Shown here: piece by piece, positions 43,058 through 50,137 of the stretch
Layout of the letters: the number at the start of each line of letters is the position of its first letter
How positions within the stretch are numbered: position 1 is the first letter of the stretch
Source: Opitutus sp.
Lineage (GTDB): Bacteria; Verrucomicrobiota; Verrucomicrobiia; Opitutales; Opitutaceae
Direction of reading: 5' to 3'
Length of the DNA stretch: 61,752 bases
NCBI GenBank assembly: GCA_013821985.1
Contig: PNJQ01000012.1
Coordinates: 1-61,752, forward strand
Translations under genes and position numbers: made by a program
The notes under the pieces: model-generated
What the model was told of the DNA's origin: nothing
The model's input: only the letters and a program-made list of their open reading frames with translations
The model's database searches: none

Positions 43058-43354
43058 TTACGCCTCGTCAAACTTGCGGTCGAACAGCCCGGCCAGCTCG
43101 TTGAGCATGGTTTCCGCGTCCTCGCCGGTGGCGATGAACTTGATCTTCGAACCCTTGGCCGCGGCCAGCATCATGAGGCCCATGATGCTCTTGCCGTTGA
43201 CCTGTTCGTCGTCTTTTTCGACGAAAACGTCCGATTTGAACTTGTTGGTGACCCGCACGATCATGGCTGCCGGGCGGGCGTGGATGCCCATCTTGTTTTG
43301 CACAAGAAGTTCCCGGATGTGGGTGGCGGCGGTATTGGTGTCACTCTTTTCCAT
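43058..43354 (-). CDS. ptsH: HPr phosphocarrier family protein
   Basis: A 98-residue HPr. The phosphorylated histidine is His25 in [12 protein letters not shown], and the regulatory serine is Ser56 in [13 protein letters not shown]. Both match the His15 and Ser46 sites of Gram-positive-type HPr, so regulation by an HPr kinase is possible. The N-terminus carries about ten extra residues ([10 protein letters not shown]). No enzyme I or PTS permease is adjacent; in many non-enteric bacteria HPr acts mainly as a regulator. It is divergent from kdsB with a 78-base gap. Confidence 0.95.
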   Translation of the reverse strand: MEKSDTNTAATHIRELLVQNKMGIHARPAAMIVRVTNKFKSDVFVEKDDEQVNGKSIMGLMMLAAAKGSKIKFIATGEDAETMLNELAGLFDRKFDEA

Positions 43355-43432
43355 TGCTGGAGCCTATCGGCTCAAAATAAAGGTTTATGCACAAAGCCGG
43401 ACGCTCCCCGGCTTGCAATCAGATTCCCTAAA

Positions 43433-44185
43433 ATGCCCGCATTCGCCGTCATCGTGCCCTGCCGATTGGAGTCCACGCGCTTCCCCAGAAAGCTGTTGCA
43501 TCTAATTAAAGGCAAGCCGCTTGTGCTATGGGTGGCGGAACGGATTTCGACCGAAGCGCCGGATTTGCCGCTCTGGTTTGCGGTGGATCACCCGCTCCTC
43601 GCCGAATGCGTCGAAGGCGCCGGCTACCGGGCGATTTTGACCGACGCGAACCATCCCAGCGGCACCGACCGCCTCGCCGAGGCCAACCGAACCGTCCGCG
43701 CCAGCTACGTCCTGAACGTCCAGGCGGACGAGCCGTTGGTGACTGGAGCCCAGATCCGGGCGCTCGCGCGGCTCATCCAAGGCGACGCCCCGATGGCGAC
43801 GCTGTGCACGCCATTCCAGCGGGCGGAGGATTTCTTCAACCCGAACCAGGTGAAGGTCGTGCGCTCGCCCGCGGCGAACCGCGCGCTGTATTTCTCGCGC
43901 TCCCCGATGCCTTACGCCCGCGATTTCGCCGGCAAGATCGACGATGCCTGGTTGGCCGCGAACCCGTGCTACAAGCACCTCGGACTCTACGCATATCAGG
44001 GCGATTTTTTGGAGAAATTCGTGCGAATGCCGCCCGGCAAGTTGGAGCAGATCGAGAAACTCGAGCAGCTCCGCGTGCTGGAGAACGGTTTTCCCATCGC
44101 CATCGACGTCACCGACGATCCGACCATCGGGGTCGATACGGCGGAGGATGCGGCGCGCTTCGAGCGGGCGCTGGAGGGGAAGTAA
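43433..44185 (+). CDS. kdsB: 3-deoxy-manno-octulosonate cytidylyltransferase KdsB
   Basis: A 250-residue enzyme that couples CTP and Kdo to CMP-Kdo for lipopolysaccharide. The N-terminus [20 protein letters not shown] is the nucleotide-binding loop with the R-S-T-R-P-K pattern. [23 protein letters not shown] and [14 protein letters not shown] are standard KdsB motifs, as is [15 protein letters not shown]. The end segment [16 protein letters not shown] completes it. It shows that the organism makes a Kdo-containing LPS. The start at 43433 is fixed by the family. Confidence 0.96.
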   Translation: MPAFAVIVPCRLESTRFPRKLLHLIKGKPLVLWVAERISTEAPDLPLWFAVDHPLLAECVEGAGYRAILTDANHPSGTDRLAEANRTVRASYVLNVQADEPLVTGAQIRALARLIQGDAPMATLCTPFQRAEDFFNPNQVKVVRSPAANRALYFSRSPMPYARDFAGKIDDAWLAANPCYKHLGLYAYQGDFLEKFVRMPPGKLEQIEKLEQLRVLENGFPIAIDVTDDPTIGVDTAEDAARFERALEGK

Positions 44186-44246
44186 CAGGTAGCGCGGGAC
44201 AATTAACAAGAGGGATGAGTGGCGGTGTGCGCCGGTGCGAGTCCGA

Positions 44247-44364
44247 GGTGGTCGTCGAGGTCCCGGCGACGACGTTCGACGGCGCAGCGAAAACGAAACG
44301 CGAGATCGAAGGTAATGTTCGTTCCCCCGAGTGCTTGGCGCCGGCGGGACGCCGGCGCCCACCC
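44247..44364 (+). repeat. MITE-like element with terminal inverted repeats, copy B
   Basis: Starts GGTGGTCGTCGAGGTCCCGG and ends CGGGACGCCGGCGCCCACC. The two ends are inverted repeats over about 20 bases. The interior aligns with copy A and, more loosely, with copy C at 57380-57493. Confidence 0.7.
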
Positions 44365-44373
44365 TTCCGAACG

Positions 44374-44398
44374 CAAAAAAGCCGGTCAAAGACCGGCT
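44374..44398 (-). terminator. intrinsic terminator of carA
   Basis: Read leftward, AGCCGGTC, TTT loop, GACCGGCT, then TTTTTGCG. It lies about 65 bases after the carA stop codon. Confidence 0.83.
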
Positions 44399-44462
44399 CT
44401 AATGGGCACTTGTTGCTTGCCCCTTGTGACTTCGAGGCGCGCGTGCCCGCAACGCCGCGCGC

Positions 44463-45635
44463 TCAGATTTTCCCAGCTTTCCGCTTCTCCACCAGCTTGT
44501 AGAAATCCTCGAAGAGCGGGTCGGCGTCGTTCGGGCCGGGCGCCGCTTCGGGATGATACTGCACGCAGAACACGGGCAGCTCCTTGTGGCGGAGACCTTC
44601 GACTGTGTTGTCGTTGAGATTGATCTCGGTGATCATCGCGCCGCGGTTCTCGATCGACTTCGGGTCGGTCGCAAAACCGTGGTTCTGCGCGGTGATCGAC
44701 ACCTTGCCGGTCTCGATGTTCTTCACCGGCTGGTTGCCGCCGCGGTGGCCGAACTTAAGCTTGTAGGTCGTGCCGCCGAGCGCGTGGGTCACCATCTGGT
44801 GCCCGAGGCAGATGCCGAACGTCGGATAGTCCGGAATCAGCGCGCTGACCGTCTCGTGGATGTAGGGCAGGGCGGCGGGGTCGCCGGGGCCGTTCGAGAG
44901 GAACAGGCAATCGACGCCGCTCTCGCGGATCTGCTCATGTGTGGCGGTGGCCGGAAAGACATGCACCTCGAAACCGTGACGCACGAGTTTGCGGAAGATC
45001 GTGTATTTCGCGCCGTAATCGAACGCCGCAACCTTAAACTTCTTCGCGTGCGGCGCGGTGACGCCGAGCGTCGTGCCGACGGGCAGATAAATTTCGTTGT
45101 GCCGCGACGGGTCGTTCTCGCGCCAGATATAAGGCGCGGCGCAGGTCGTGTCCTTCACGTAGTCGCTGCCGGCCATGTCGTGCCAGTCGCGGGCGCGCTT
45201 GATCGCTTCCTCGTCGGAGATCGGCAACGTGCTGAGGCAGCACTTCATCGCCCCCGTGACGCGGAGTTTTTTGGTCAGCGCACGGGTGTCGATTTCGCTG
45301 ATGCCAGGGATGCCGTATTTTTTGAGATACGCATCGAGCGACATCTGACTGCGCCAGTTGCTGACCACGGGCGAGACTTCGCGGACGACGAAGCCGGAAA
45401 CTTTCGGCGCGGCCGATTCTTCGTCCGCAGCATTGATGCCGTAGTTGCCGATTTGCACGGCGGTCATCGTCACGATTTGCCCGAAGTAGGACGGGTCGGT
45501 GAGGATCTCCTGATAGCCGGTCATCGAGGTGTTGAAAACACACTCGCCGGCAATGGTCGCGTCAGCGCCGAAGGCGGCGCCGCGGAACACCGTGCCATCT
45601 TCCAGGGCCAGGATCGCAGGTTGGGGAGCGGACAT
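44463..45635 (-). CDS. carA: carbamoyl-phosphate synthase small subunit CarA
   Basis: A 390-residue glutaminase subunit feeding ammonia to CarB for arginine and pyrimidine synthesis. The N-terminal CPSase domain has LEDGTVFRGAAFGADATIAG and FNTSMTGYQEILTDPSYFGQ. The class I amidotransferase domain has FLSNGPGDP, the nucleophile Cys276 in FGICLGHQM and the His/Glu pair in QYHPEAAPGP. Length and order are standard. No carB gene is adjacent; carA has its own terminator and 417 bases of upstream gap shared with the divergent riboswitch, so it is transcribed alone. Confidence 0.96.
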   Translation of the reverse strand: MSAPQPAILALEDGTVFRGAAFGADATIAGECVFNTSMTGYQEILTDPSYFGQIVTMTAVQIGNYGINAADEESAAPKVSGFVVREVSPVVSNWRSQMSLDAYLKKYGIPGISEIDTRALTKKLRVTGAMKCCLSTLPISDEEAIKRARDWHDMAGSDYVKDTTCAAPYIWRENDPSRHNEIYLPVGTTLGVTAPHAKKFKVAAFDYGAKYTIFRKLVRHGFEVHVFPATATHEQIRESGVDCLFLSNGPGDPAALPYIHETVSALIPDYPTFGICLGHQMVTHALGGTTYKLKFGHRGGNQPVKNIETGKVSITAQNHGFATDPKSIENRGAMITEINLNDNTVEGLRHKELPVFCVQYHPEAAPGPNDADPLFEDFYKLVEKRKAGKI

Positions 45636-45809
45636 TAAAGAGGCACGAAATGCAGTTCGCTCCGCGCTGTCTAGTGGTTTTCCGAAAAGTTAAAAAAATG
45701 ACGCAAGCTGTCGCGCGCGGCCCGGTTGTGCGGCCTAGGGTGTCGAGTGCGTTGACGGGCGTCGCGCGAACCGCTTTCTCGGCGGCTTGACAGTTCAGCA
45801 GCCTAAGCC
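45636..45809. other. gene-free region upstream of carA and the riboswitch
   Basis: About 170 bases between carA and the riboswitch. It has an AT-richer patch (AGTTAAAAAAATGACG near 45688-45704) that may hold the carA promoter, and TTGACA at 45787-45792 that could be a -35 box for the riboswitch transcript. I could not find matching -10 boxes with confidence. Confidence 0.4.
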
Positions 45810-45946
45810 GGCGGGCATCCCCGCTCGTCGGCCCGGGGGACCCAAATTACCGGTGCACGCGAGTGCGCCGGTCGGGGCGAAAGGATTCGGGTAACCGGAT
45901 CCAAGGCCACTTCTCAGGCCGAGCCCGTCAGCTAACCTCGTCGGCA
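45810..45946 (+). ncRNA. c-di-AMP riboswitch (ydaO/yuaA type)
   Basis: The strongly conserved segments of this class are present in order: GGGGGACCCAAAT (45835-45847) and CCGTCAGCTAACCTCG (45925-45940). Between them are two helices with GNRA loops: ACCGGTGCAC-GCGA-GTGCGCCGGT (45849-45872) and GGATTCGG-GTAA-CCGGATCC (45883-45902). The riboswitch lies about 107 bases upstream of a KimA-like potassium importer, one of the best known target classes; c-di-AMP binding normally shuts the gene off. The outer limits are approximate because I could not settle the closing stem. Confidence 0.88.
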
Positions 45947-45989
45947 TCGGGAAGGGCGATCGGTGGGAGCGCGAAGTCCGCGCCACCTT

Positions 45990-46049
45990 GGTTGCCTCGG
46001 TAAACATAGCCGCTCGCGCGCTGTCCGCGGCTGGCGTTTCAAGGCAACC
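45990..46049 (+). promoter_or_regulatory. long-range stem next to the kimA-like start codon
   Basis: GGTTGCCT (45990-45997) is perfectly complementary to AGGCAACC (46042-46049), which lies 3 bases before the ATG at 46053. Pairing would cover the ribosome-binding region, so the riboswitch may act on translation rather than by a terminator; no T-tract hairpin is visible in this interval. Confidence 0.45.
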
Positions 46050-46052
46050 ACC

Positions 46053-48053
46053 ATGTCAGGCCACTCCGTTCTCCGGGCGGTGAAGCGTGTCTTCATCGGC
46101 CGTTCGCGCGAACTCAACGATCAGTCCCTCTTCCACAAACTCTCCCTCGCCGCCCTGCTGGCGTGGGTCGGACTCGGCGCCGACGGCTTGTCGTCGTCGT
46201 GTTACGGTCCGGAGGAAACTTACCGCGCGCTCCTCGCGCATCCGGCGCTCGCGCTGATCGTCGCGGGCATGTCGGCCGTGACGATCACGCTGATCTGCGT
46301 CAGCTACGCGCAAATCATCGCGCTGTTTCCAGCGGGCGGTGGCGGCTATGTCGTGGCGAGTCGGTTATTGTCACCGGCGGCGGGCGCCGTGTCCGGCTCA
46401 GCGCTGTTGATCGACTACGTGCTTACGATCGCGATCTCGGTGGCGAGCGCGATGGACGCAGTGTTCAGTTTTCTGCCGCCGGAATGGCTCGGGGCCAAAC
46501 TTGCCGCCGGCGCGGTGGGTGTCGGCCTTCTCACGGTGCTCAATCTGCGCGGCGTGCGCGAATCGGTCGTGATCTGGTTGCCGGTGTTCTTCCTTTTTCT
46601 CGTCACGCATGTGTTCGCGATCGGTTACGCCGTTGCGACACATGGCAGTGGGCTCACAACGCTCGTCGGCCAGACGGTTCGAACTGGGGCGACGGTGTCC
46701 GCGGAAATCGGTTTCGTCGGACTCGCGGCGTTGTTGTTGCGCGCCTACAGCATGGGTGCGGGCACTTACACGGGCATCGAGGCGGTGAGCAATGGTCTGC
46801 CGATTTTGCGCGAACCGCGGGTGCAAACCGGTCGGCGCACGATGTTGCTCATGGCGCTGTCGCTCGGCGGCATGGTAGCGGGTTTGCTGGTCGCTTATCT
46901 GCTCGTGCGCGTGGTGCCGGTGACCGGCAAGACGCTCAACGCGGTGCTGTTCGAAAACATCACCGCGGGTTGGCCGGCTTGGTGGGGGGGATTTTTCGTG
47001 AAGGCTGCGCTCACGAGTGCGGCGGCGCTGCTCTTCATCGCGGCGCAGGCAGGCTTCCTCGATGGTCCGCGCGTGTTGGCGAGCATGGCGCTCGATCGCT
47101 GGATGCCGGCTCGCTTCGCGGCCTTGAGCGATCGGTTCGTGACGCTGAACGGCGTCGTGCTGATGGGCGGCGCGGCTCTGGTGGTGCTGTTGCTCACGCG
47201 CGGCGCGGTGGAGTTGCTGGTCGTGCTTTACAGCATCAACGTCTTTGCGACCTTCAGCCTCTCGCAACTGGGCATGGTGCGACATTGGTGGCAAGTGCGG
47301 CGCGACGAGCCGCGCTGGCGTCGCCGGCTCGCGGTCAACGCGTCCGGCTTGGCGCTGACGTCGTTCATTCTCGCGACGCTGGTGGCGCTGAAATTCCACG
47401 ACGGTGGCTGGGTGACGCTGCTGCTCACGGGCGCGCTCGTGGCATTGACGTTCGCGGTGCGACGACATTACGACGGCGTGCGGCGTCAGCTCGCGCAGCT
47501 CGACACGATTCTCGACGCGGTGCGCGAGTCCACGGGCGCGGGCCGGGAATTCGCGCTGCCGTCCGACGCGCGCGCGCCGCGCACGGCCGTCGTGCTCGTG
47601 AACGGTTTCAATGGCCTTGGCCTGCACACACTGTTCGGAGCGCTGCGCATGTTTGGCGGGGCGTTTCGGCGTTTTGTCTTCGTGCACATCGGCGTCGTCG
47701 ATGCGGGCAATTTCAAGGGTGCCGACGAGATCGGGCGGATGCGTGCCCACGCGGGAGCCGAGGCGCAGCGCTACGTGGAGTTTGTGGCGCGTCACGGCGG
47801 CACGGCTGAAGCGGTGACGGCCATCGGCCACGATGTGGTCGGCGAGTTCGAAAAACTGCTGCCGGCGCTAACGGCGGCGCATCCGGACGCGGTATTTTTC
47901 GGCGGGCAGCTCGTGTTTGAACGCGAGACGGTGTTCACGCGCTGGCTGCACAACTACACGGCGTTCGCTTTGCAGCGGCGGTTGTTTCTCAACGGCCTCC
48001 CGTGTGCCGTGGTGCCCGTCCGGCTTGCCGAACCAGTCGCGGCGCCGGTTTGA
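46053..48053 (+). CDS. kimA: KimA-like high-affinity potassium importer (APC superfamily)
   Basis: A 666-residue inner-membrane protein with about 12 helices and a cytoplasmic C-terminal domain of about 190 residues. It follows B. subtilis KimA (YdaO) in order: RVFIGRSREL, GLGADGLSSSCYGPEETYRA, LFPAGGGGYVVASRLL, ALLIDYVLTIAISVASAMDA, LNLRGVRES, YTGIEAVSNGLPILREP and FSLSQLGMVRHW. The KUP family shares this fold, but these segments look closer to KimA. It should import K+ with protons when K+ is low. The upstream c-di-AMP riboswitch fits: c-di-AMP represses K+ uptake in several phyla. The start at 46053 puts the first conserved motif at residue 13. Confidence 0.88.
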   Translation: MSGHSVLRAVKRVFIGRSRELNDQSLFHKLSLAALLAWVGLGADGLSSSCYGPEETYRALLAHPALALIVAGMSAVTITLICVSYAQIIALFPAGGGGYVVASRLLSPAAGAVSGSALLIDYVLTIAISVASAMDAVFSFLPPEWLGAKLAAGAVGVGLLTVLNLRGVRESVVIWLPVFFLFLVTHVFAIGYAVATHGSGLTTLVGQTVRTGATVSAEIGFVGLAALLLRAYSMGAGTYTGIEAVSNGLPILREPRVQTGRRTMLLMALSLGGMVAGLLVAYLLVRVVPVTGKTLNAVLFENITAGWPAWWGGFFVKAALTSAAALLFIAAQAGFLDGPRVLASMALDRWMPARFAALSDRFVTLNGVVLMGGAALVVLLLTRGAVELLVVLYSINVFATFSLSQLGMVRHWWQVRRDEPRWRRRLAVNASGLALTSFILATLVALKFHDGGWVTLLLTGALVALTFAVRRHYDGVRRQLAQLDTILDAVRESTGAGREFALPSDARAPRTAVVLVNGFNGLGLHTLFGALRMFGGAFRRFVFVHIGVVDAGNFKGADEIGRMRAHAGAEAQRYVEFVARHGGTAEAVTAIGHDVVGEFEKLLPALTAAHPDAVFFGGQLVFERETVFTRWLHNYTAFALQRRLFLNGLPCAVVPVRLAEPVAAPV

Positions 48054-48167
48054 CCGCGCCCCACGTGTCCCCGGTCGCCCCAGCTGTCCCCGATGCCGAC
48101 GTCGGGGACTGTGCCGCAACCGCCGTTTGACACCCCTCCCTAACCGGATAGCCGTCATTCGCTGAAA

Positions 48168-49358
48168 ATGTCCTACACTGAAGACCGCGCCACCTGGTTC
48201 GAGGGCCAGGGCCTCTGGCAGCACATCCCCCCGGCCGACTGGCGCGACTGGACGTGGCAGCTGAAAAATCGCGTCACTTCGATCGAGCAACTCGAGCGTC
48301 TGATGACGCTCACGCCCGAGGAGAAGGCCGGATGCCTCTTCGCCGCCCACAAGCTCGCCCTCGCGATCACCCCGTATTTTTTCAACCTGATCGACCGCAA
48401 CGACCCGAATTGCCCAATCCGCAAGCAGGTCATCCCGCGGATCGACGAGAGCATCGTGTCGCAGGAGGAGATGCTGGATTCGCTCGGCGAGGACGAACAC
48501 TCACCCGTCCCCGGTCTCGTGCACCGTTATCCGGATCGTGTGCTGTTTCTCGTGACCGATCGCTGCGCGAGTTACTGCCGTTACTGCACGCGCAGTCGCC
48601 TCGTTTCCAACGCGCAGGACTACAACTTCCATCCGGAATACGAACAGGCGCTCCGCTACATCGAGGCACATCCAGAGATTCGCGATGTGCTGCTCTCCGG
48701 GGGCGATCCGCTGCTGCTTTCGGACAAGAAACTCGATCACCTGCTGGGCCGGCTGCGTGCGATCAAGCACGTGGAGTTCATCCGCATTGGGTCGCGCATT
48801 CCGGTGTTCCTGCCGCAACGCATCACACCGGAGCTCGGCGAAATTTTCAAAAAGCACGGCCCGATTTGGATGAGCATTCACGTCAATCATCCGAAGGAAG
48901 CGACGCAGGAGCTGAGGGACGCGTGCGAGCGGCTCTCGTTCGCCGGCGTGCCGCTCGGCAACCAGAGCGTGCTGCTCCGCGGCGTGAACGACGATGTCGA
49001 GGTGATGAAGGCGCTCGTGCATCGGCTGCTCCGCATGCGCGTGCGGCCGTATTATCTCTACCAAATGGACCTCATCACGGGCGGCGCGCACTTCAAGGCC
49101 GACGTCCGCAAGGGGCTCGAGATCATCCAGGCACTTCGCGGCCACACCACGGGTTACGCCGTGCCGCAATACGTCATCGATGCGCCCGGCGGCGGGGGCA
49201 AGGTGCCGATTAATCCCGACTACGTGGAAAAAATCACCGACGACGAAGTGGTCTTCCGGAATTTCGAAGGCCGCCAGTTCCGCTACCCGCTGAAGAATAC
49301 GCCCGTGCCGGAAAAGCAAAACGCCGGCAAGGTTCTCCCCGTGGAGATTCACCTTTGA
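48168..49358 (+). CDS. kamA: lysine 2,3-aminomutase family radical SAM protein
   Basis: A 396-residue radical SAM/PLP enzyme converting L-lysine to beta-lysine. The iron-sulfur motif is DRCASYCRYCTRSR with Cys133, Cys137 and Cys140. GGDPLLLSDKKL is the SAM-binding GGD region, and the PLP lysine is K345 in DAPGGGGKVPI. The N-terminal segment WRDWTWQLKNRVTSIEQLE is characteristic of KamA/AblA. EpmB, which modifies EF-P, is shorter (about 340), so KamA/AblA fits better by length. No AblB acetyltransferase or EpmA is adjacent. It follows the potassium importer by 115 bases in the same direction; beta-lysine derivatives are osmolytes in some organisms, so a shared osmotic role is possible. Confidence 0.9.
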   Translation: MSYTEDRATWFEGQGLWQHIPPADWRDWTWQLKNRVTSIEQLERLMTLTPEEKAGCLFAAHKLALAITPYFFNLIDRNDPNCPIRKQVIPRIDESIVSQEEMLDSLGEDEHSPVPGLVHRYPDRVLFLVTDRCASYCRYCTRSRLVSNAQDYNFHPEYEQALRYIEAHPEIRDVLLSGGDPLLLSDKKLDHLLGRLRAIKHVEFIRIGSRIPVFLPQRITPELGEIFKKHGPIWMSIHVNHPKEATQELRDACERLSFAGVPLGNQSVLLRGVNDDVEVMKALVHRLLRMRVRPYYLYQMDLITGGAHFKADVRKGLEIIQALRGHTTGYAVPQYVIDAPGGGGKVPINPDYVEKITDDEVVFRNFEGRQFRYPLKNTPVPEKQNAGKVLPVEIHL

Positions 49359-49690
49359 GGTAGCGCCAGTTTGCCGTCGGCGGAAGCGACGCGCGAGAGA
49401 TGGGCCTCGTTGCGATTCCGTGACGACGTTGCGAACGGGCTGAGTGCCATTGCGATTCCGCCGGTGCCGCCCGCTGTTGCCAAGGTGGTCCCGACGTCTC
49501 GAGGGCGACAAGCGTTGCCGTGAAAGGAATGTGTAGCGGGGAGCAGGGCACGTCGGCTCGCTTCCCGCTCGCCGCAACTTCGGGCCCGCTGAGCCAGCGC
49601 TACCGCGATGCCCTTTCGCCGCGCCCCCGCCGGAAAGTCGTGGCGACCGTTCATGATTTTGCGTGTTTATGACAAACCCGGGCGCTTCGC
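49359..49690. other. gene-free region, GC-rich half
   Basis: No credible coding frame. ATTGCGATTCCG-like segments recur near 49410 and 49450, and GGTGGTCCCGACGTCTCG near 49484 resembles one end of the MITE-like element at 44247 without a matching second end. It may be a decayed copy. Confidence 0.4.
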
Positions 49691-49731
49691 CGCCCACCGA
49701 AATAAAAGTCAAATCACGCATAACTCGTTAT

Positions 49732-49930
49732 TTTCCAACGCAAAACACCGCGCGTTATTTGGAAAATCCCTGCGCGAAACTTCCTGCAAGTTTTTTTCAA
49801 CGTTTCGCGAGGCACCTGCGTCTATCAGAGCGACATCAGTGCGTCGTGCTTCACGAAACATTGTTTGTAGTTCTTACGGTTTGCTTGGTGTTAGGTCATG
49901 CAGGGCGTTCCGCAAGGGGCGCCCTTCATG
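49732..49930 (+). ncRNA. candidate structured RNA unit 1 (orientation assumed)
   Basis: An AT-richer stretch with stacked inverted repeats: ATTTTCCAA paired with TTGGAAAAT near 49732-49768, and CGCGAAAC (49773-49780) with GTTTCGCG (49802-49809). It ends with TTTGTAGTTCTTACGG, TTTGCTTGGTGTTAGGTCAT, GCAGGGCG and a GC hairpin closing in CGCCCTTCATGATTTA. The last 65 bases are a direct repeat of unit 2, 154 bases downstream. No protein frame is conserved between the two units. A small RNA on the plus strand is proposed; it could instead be the transcript end of the RND operon on the other strand. Confidence 0.45.
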
Positions 49931-49950
49931 ATTTACGGACCAAAAGACGC

Positions 49951-50093
49951 GCCGAAAAAATTTCTCAGAAAAGATTCAACGTTTTCGCGAATGCGACGTC
50001 TTTCCCAGTGAATCTAGTTTGTAGTTCAAAAGGTTTGCTTGGTGTTAGGTCATGCAGGGGCGGCTCAAAAGGCCGCCCCTTCATGTTTTTCCA
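49951..50093 (+). ncRNA. candidate structured RNA unit 2 (tandem copy, orientation assumed)
   Basis: Repeats the layout of unit 1: TTCAACGTTTTCGCGA (49975-49990), then TTTGTAGTTCAAAAGG and TTTGCTTGGTGTTAGGTCAT (about 50018-50053), then a hairpin GGGGCGG..CCGCCCC followed by TTCATGTTTTTCC, which is terminator-like. An extra stem AAAGACG/CGTCTTT (about 49943-50003) surrounds its 5' part. The middle differs in length from unit 1 by about 25 bases, so this is an old duplication with the 3' part conserved. Confidence 0.45.
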
Positions 50094-50137
50094 GCCTGCC
50101 GCATCGGGTCGCGCGAATCTCCGAACGACTACGCGGG

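Noticed and set aside
46398-47831. A 477-residue minus-strand frame opposite the KimA-like gene
   Set aside because: It is His/Arg-rich and has no membrane or domain pattern, while the plus strand encodes a clear transporter.
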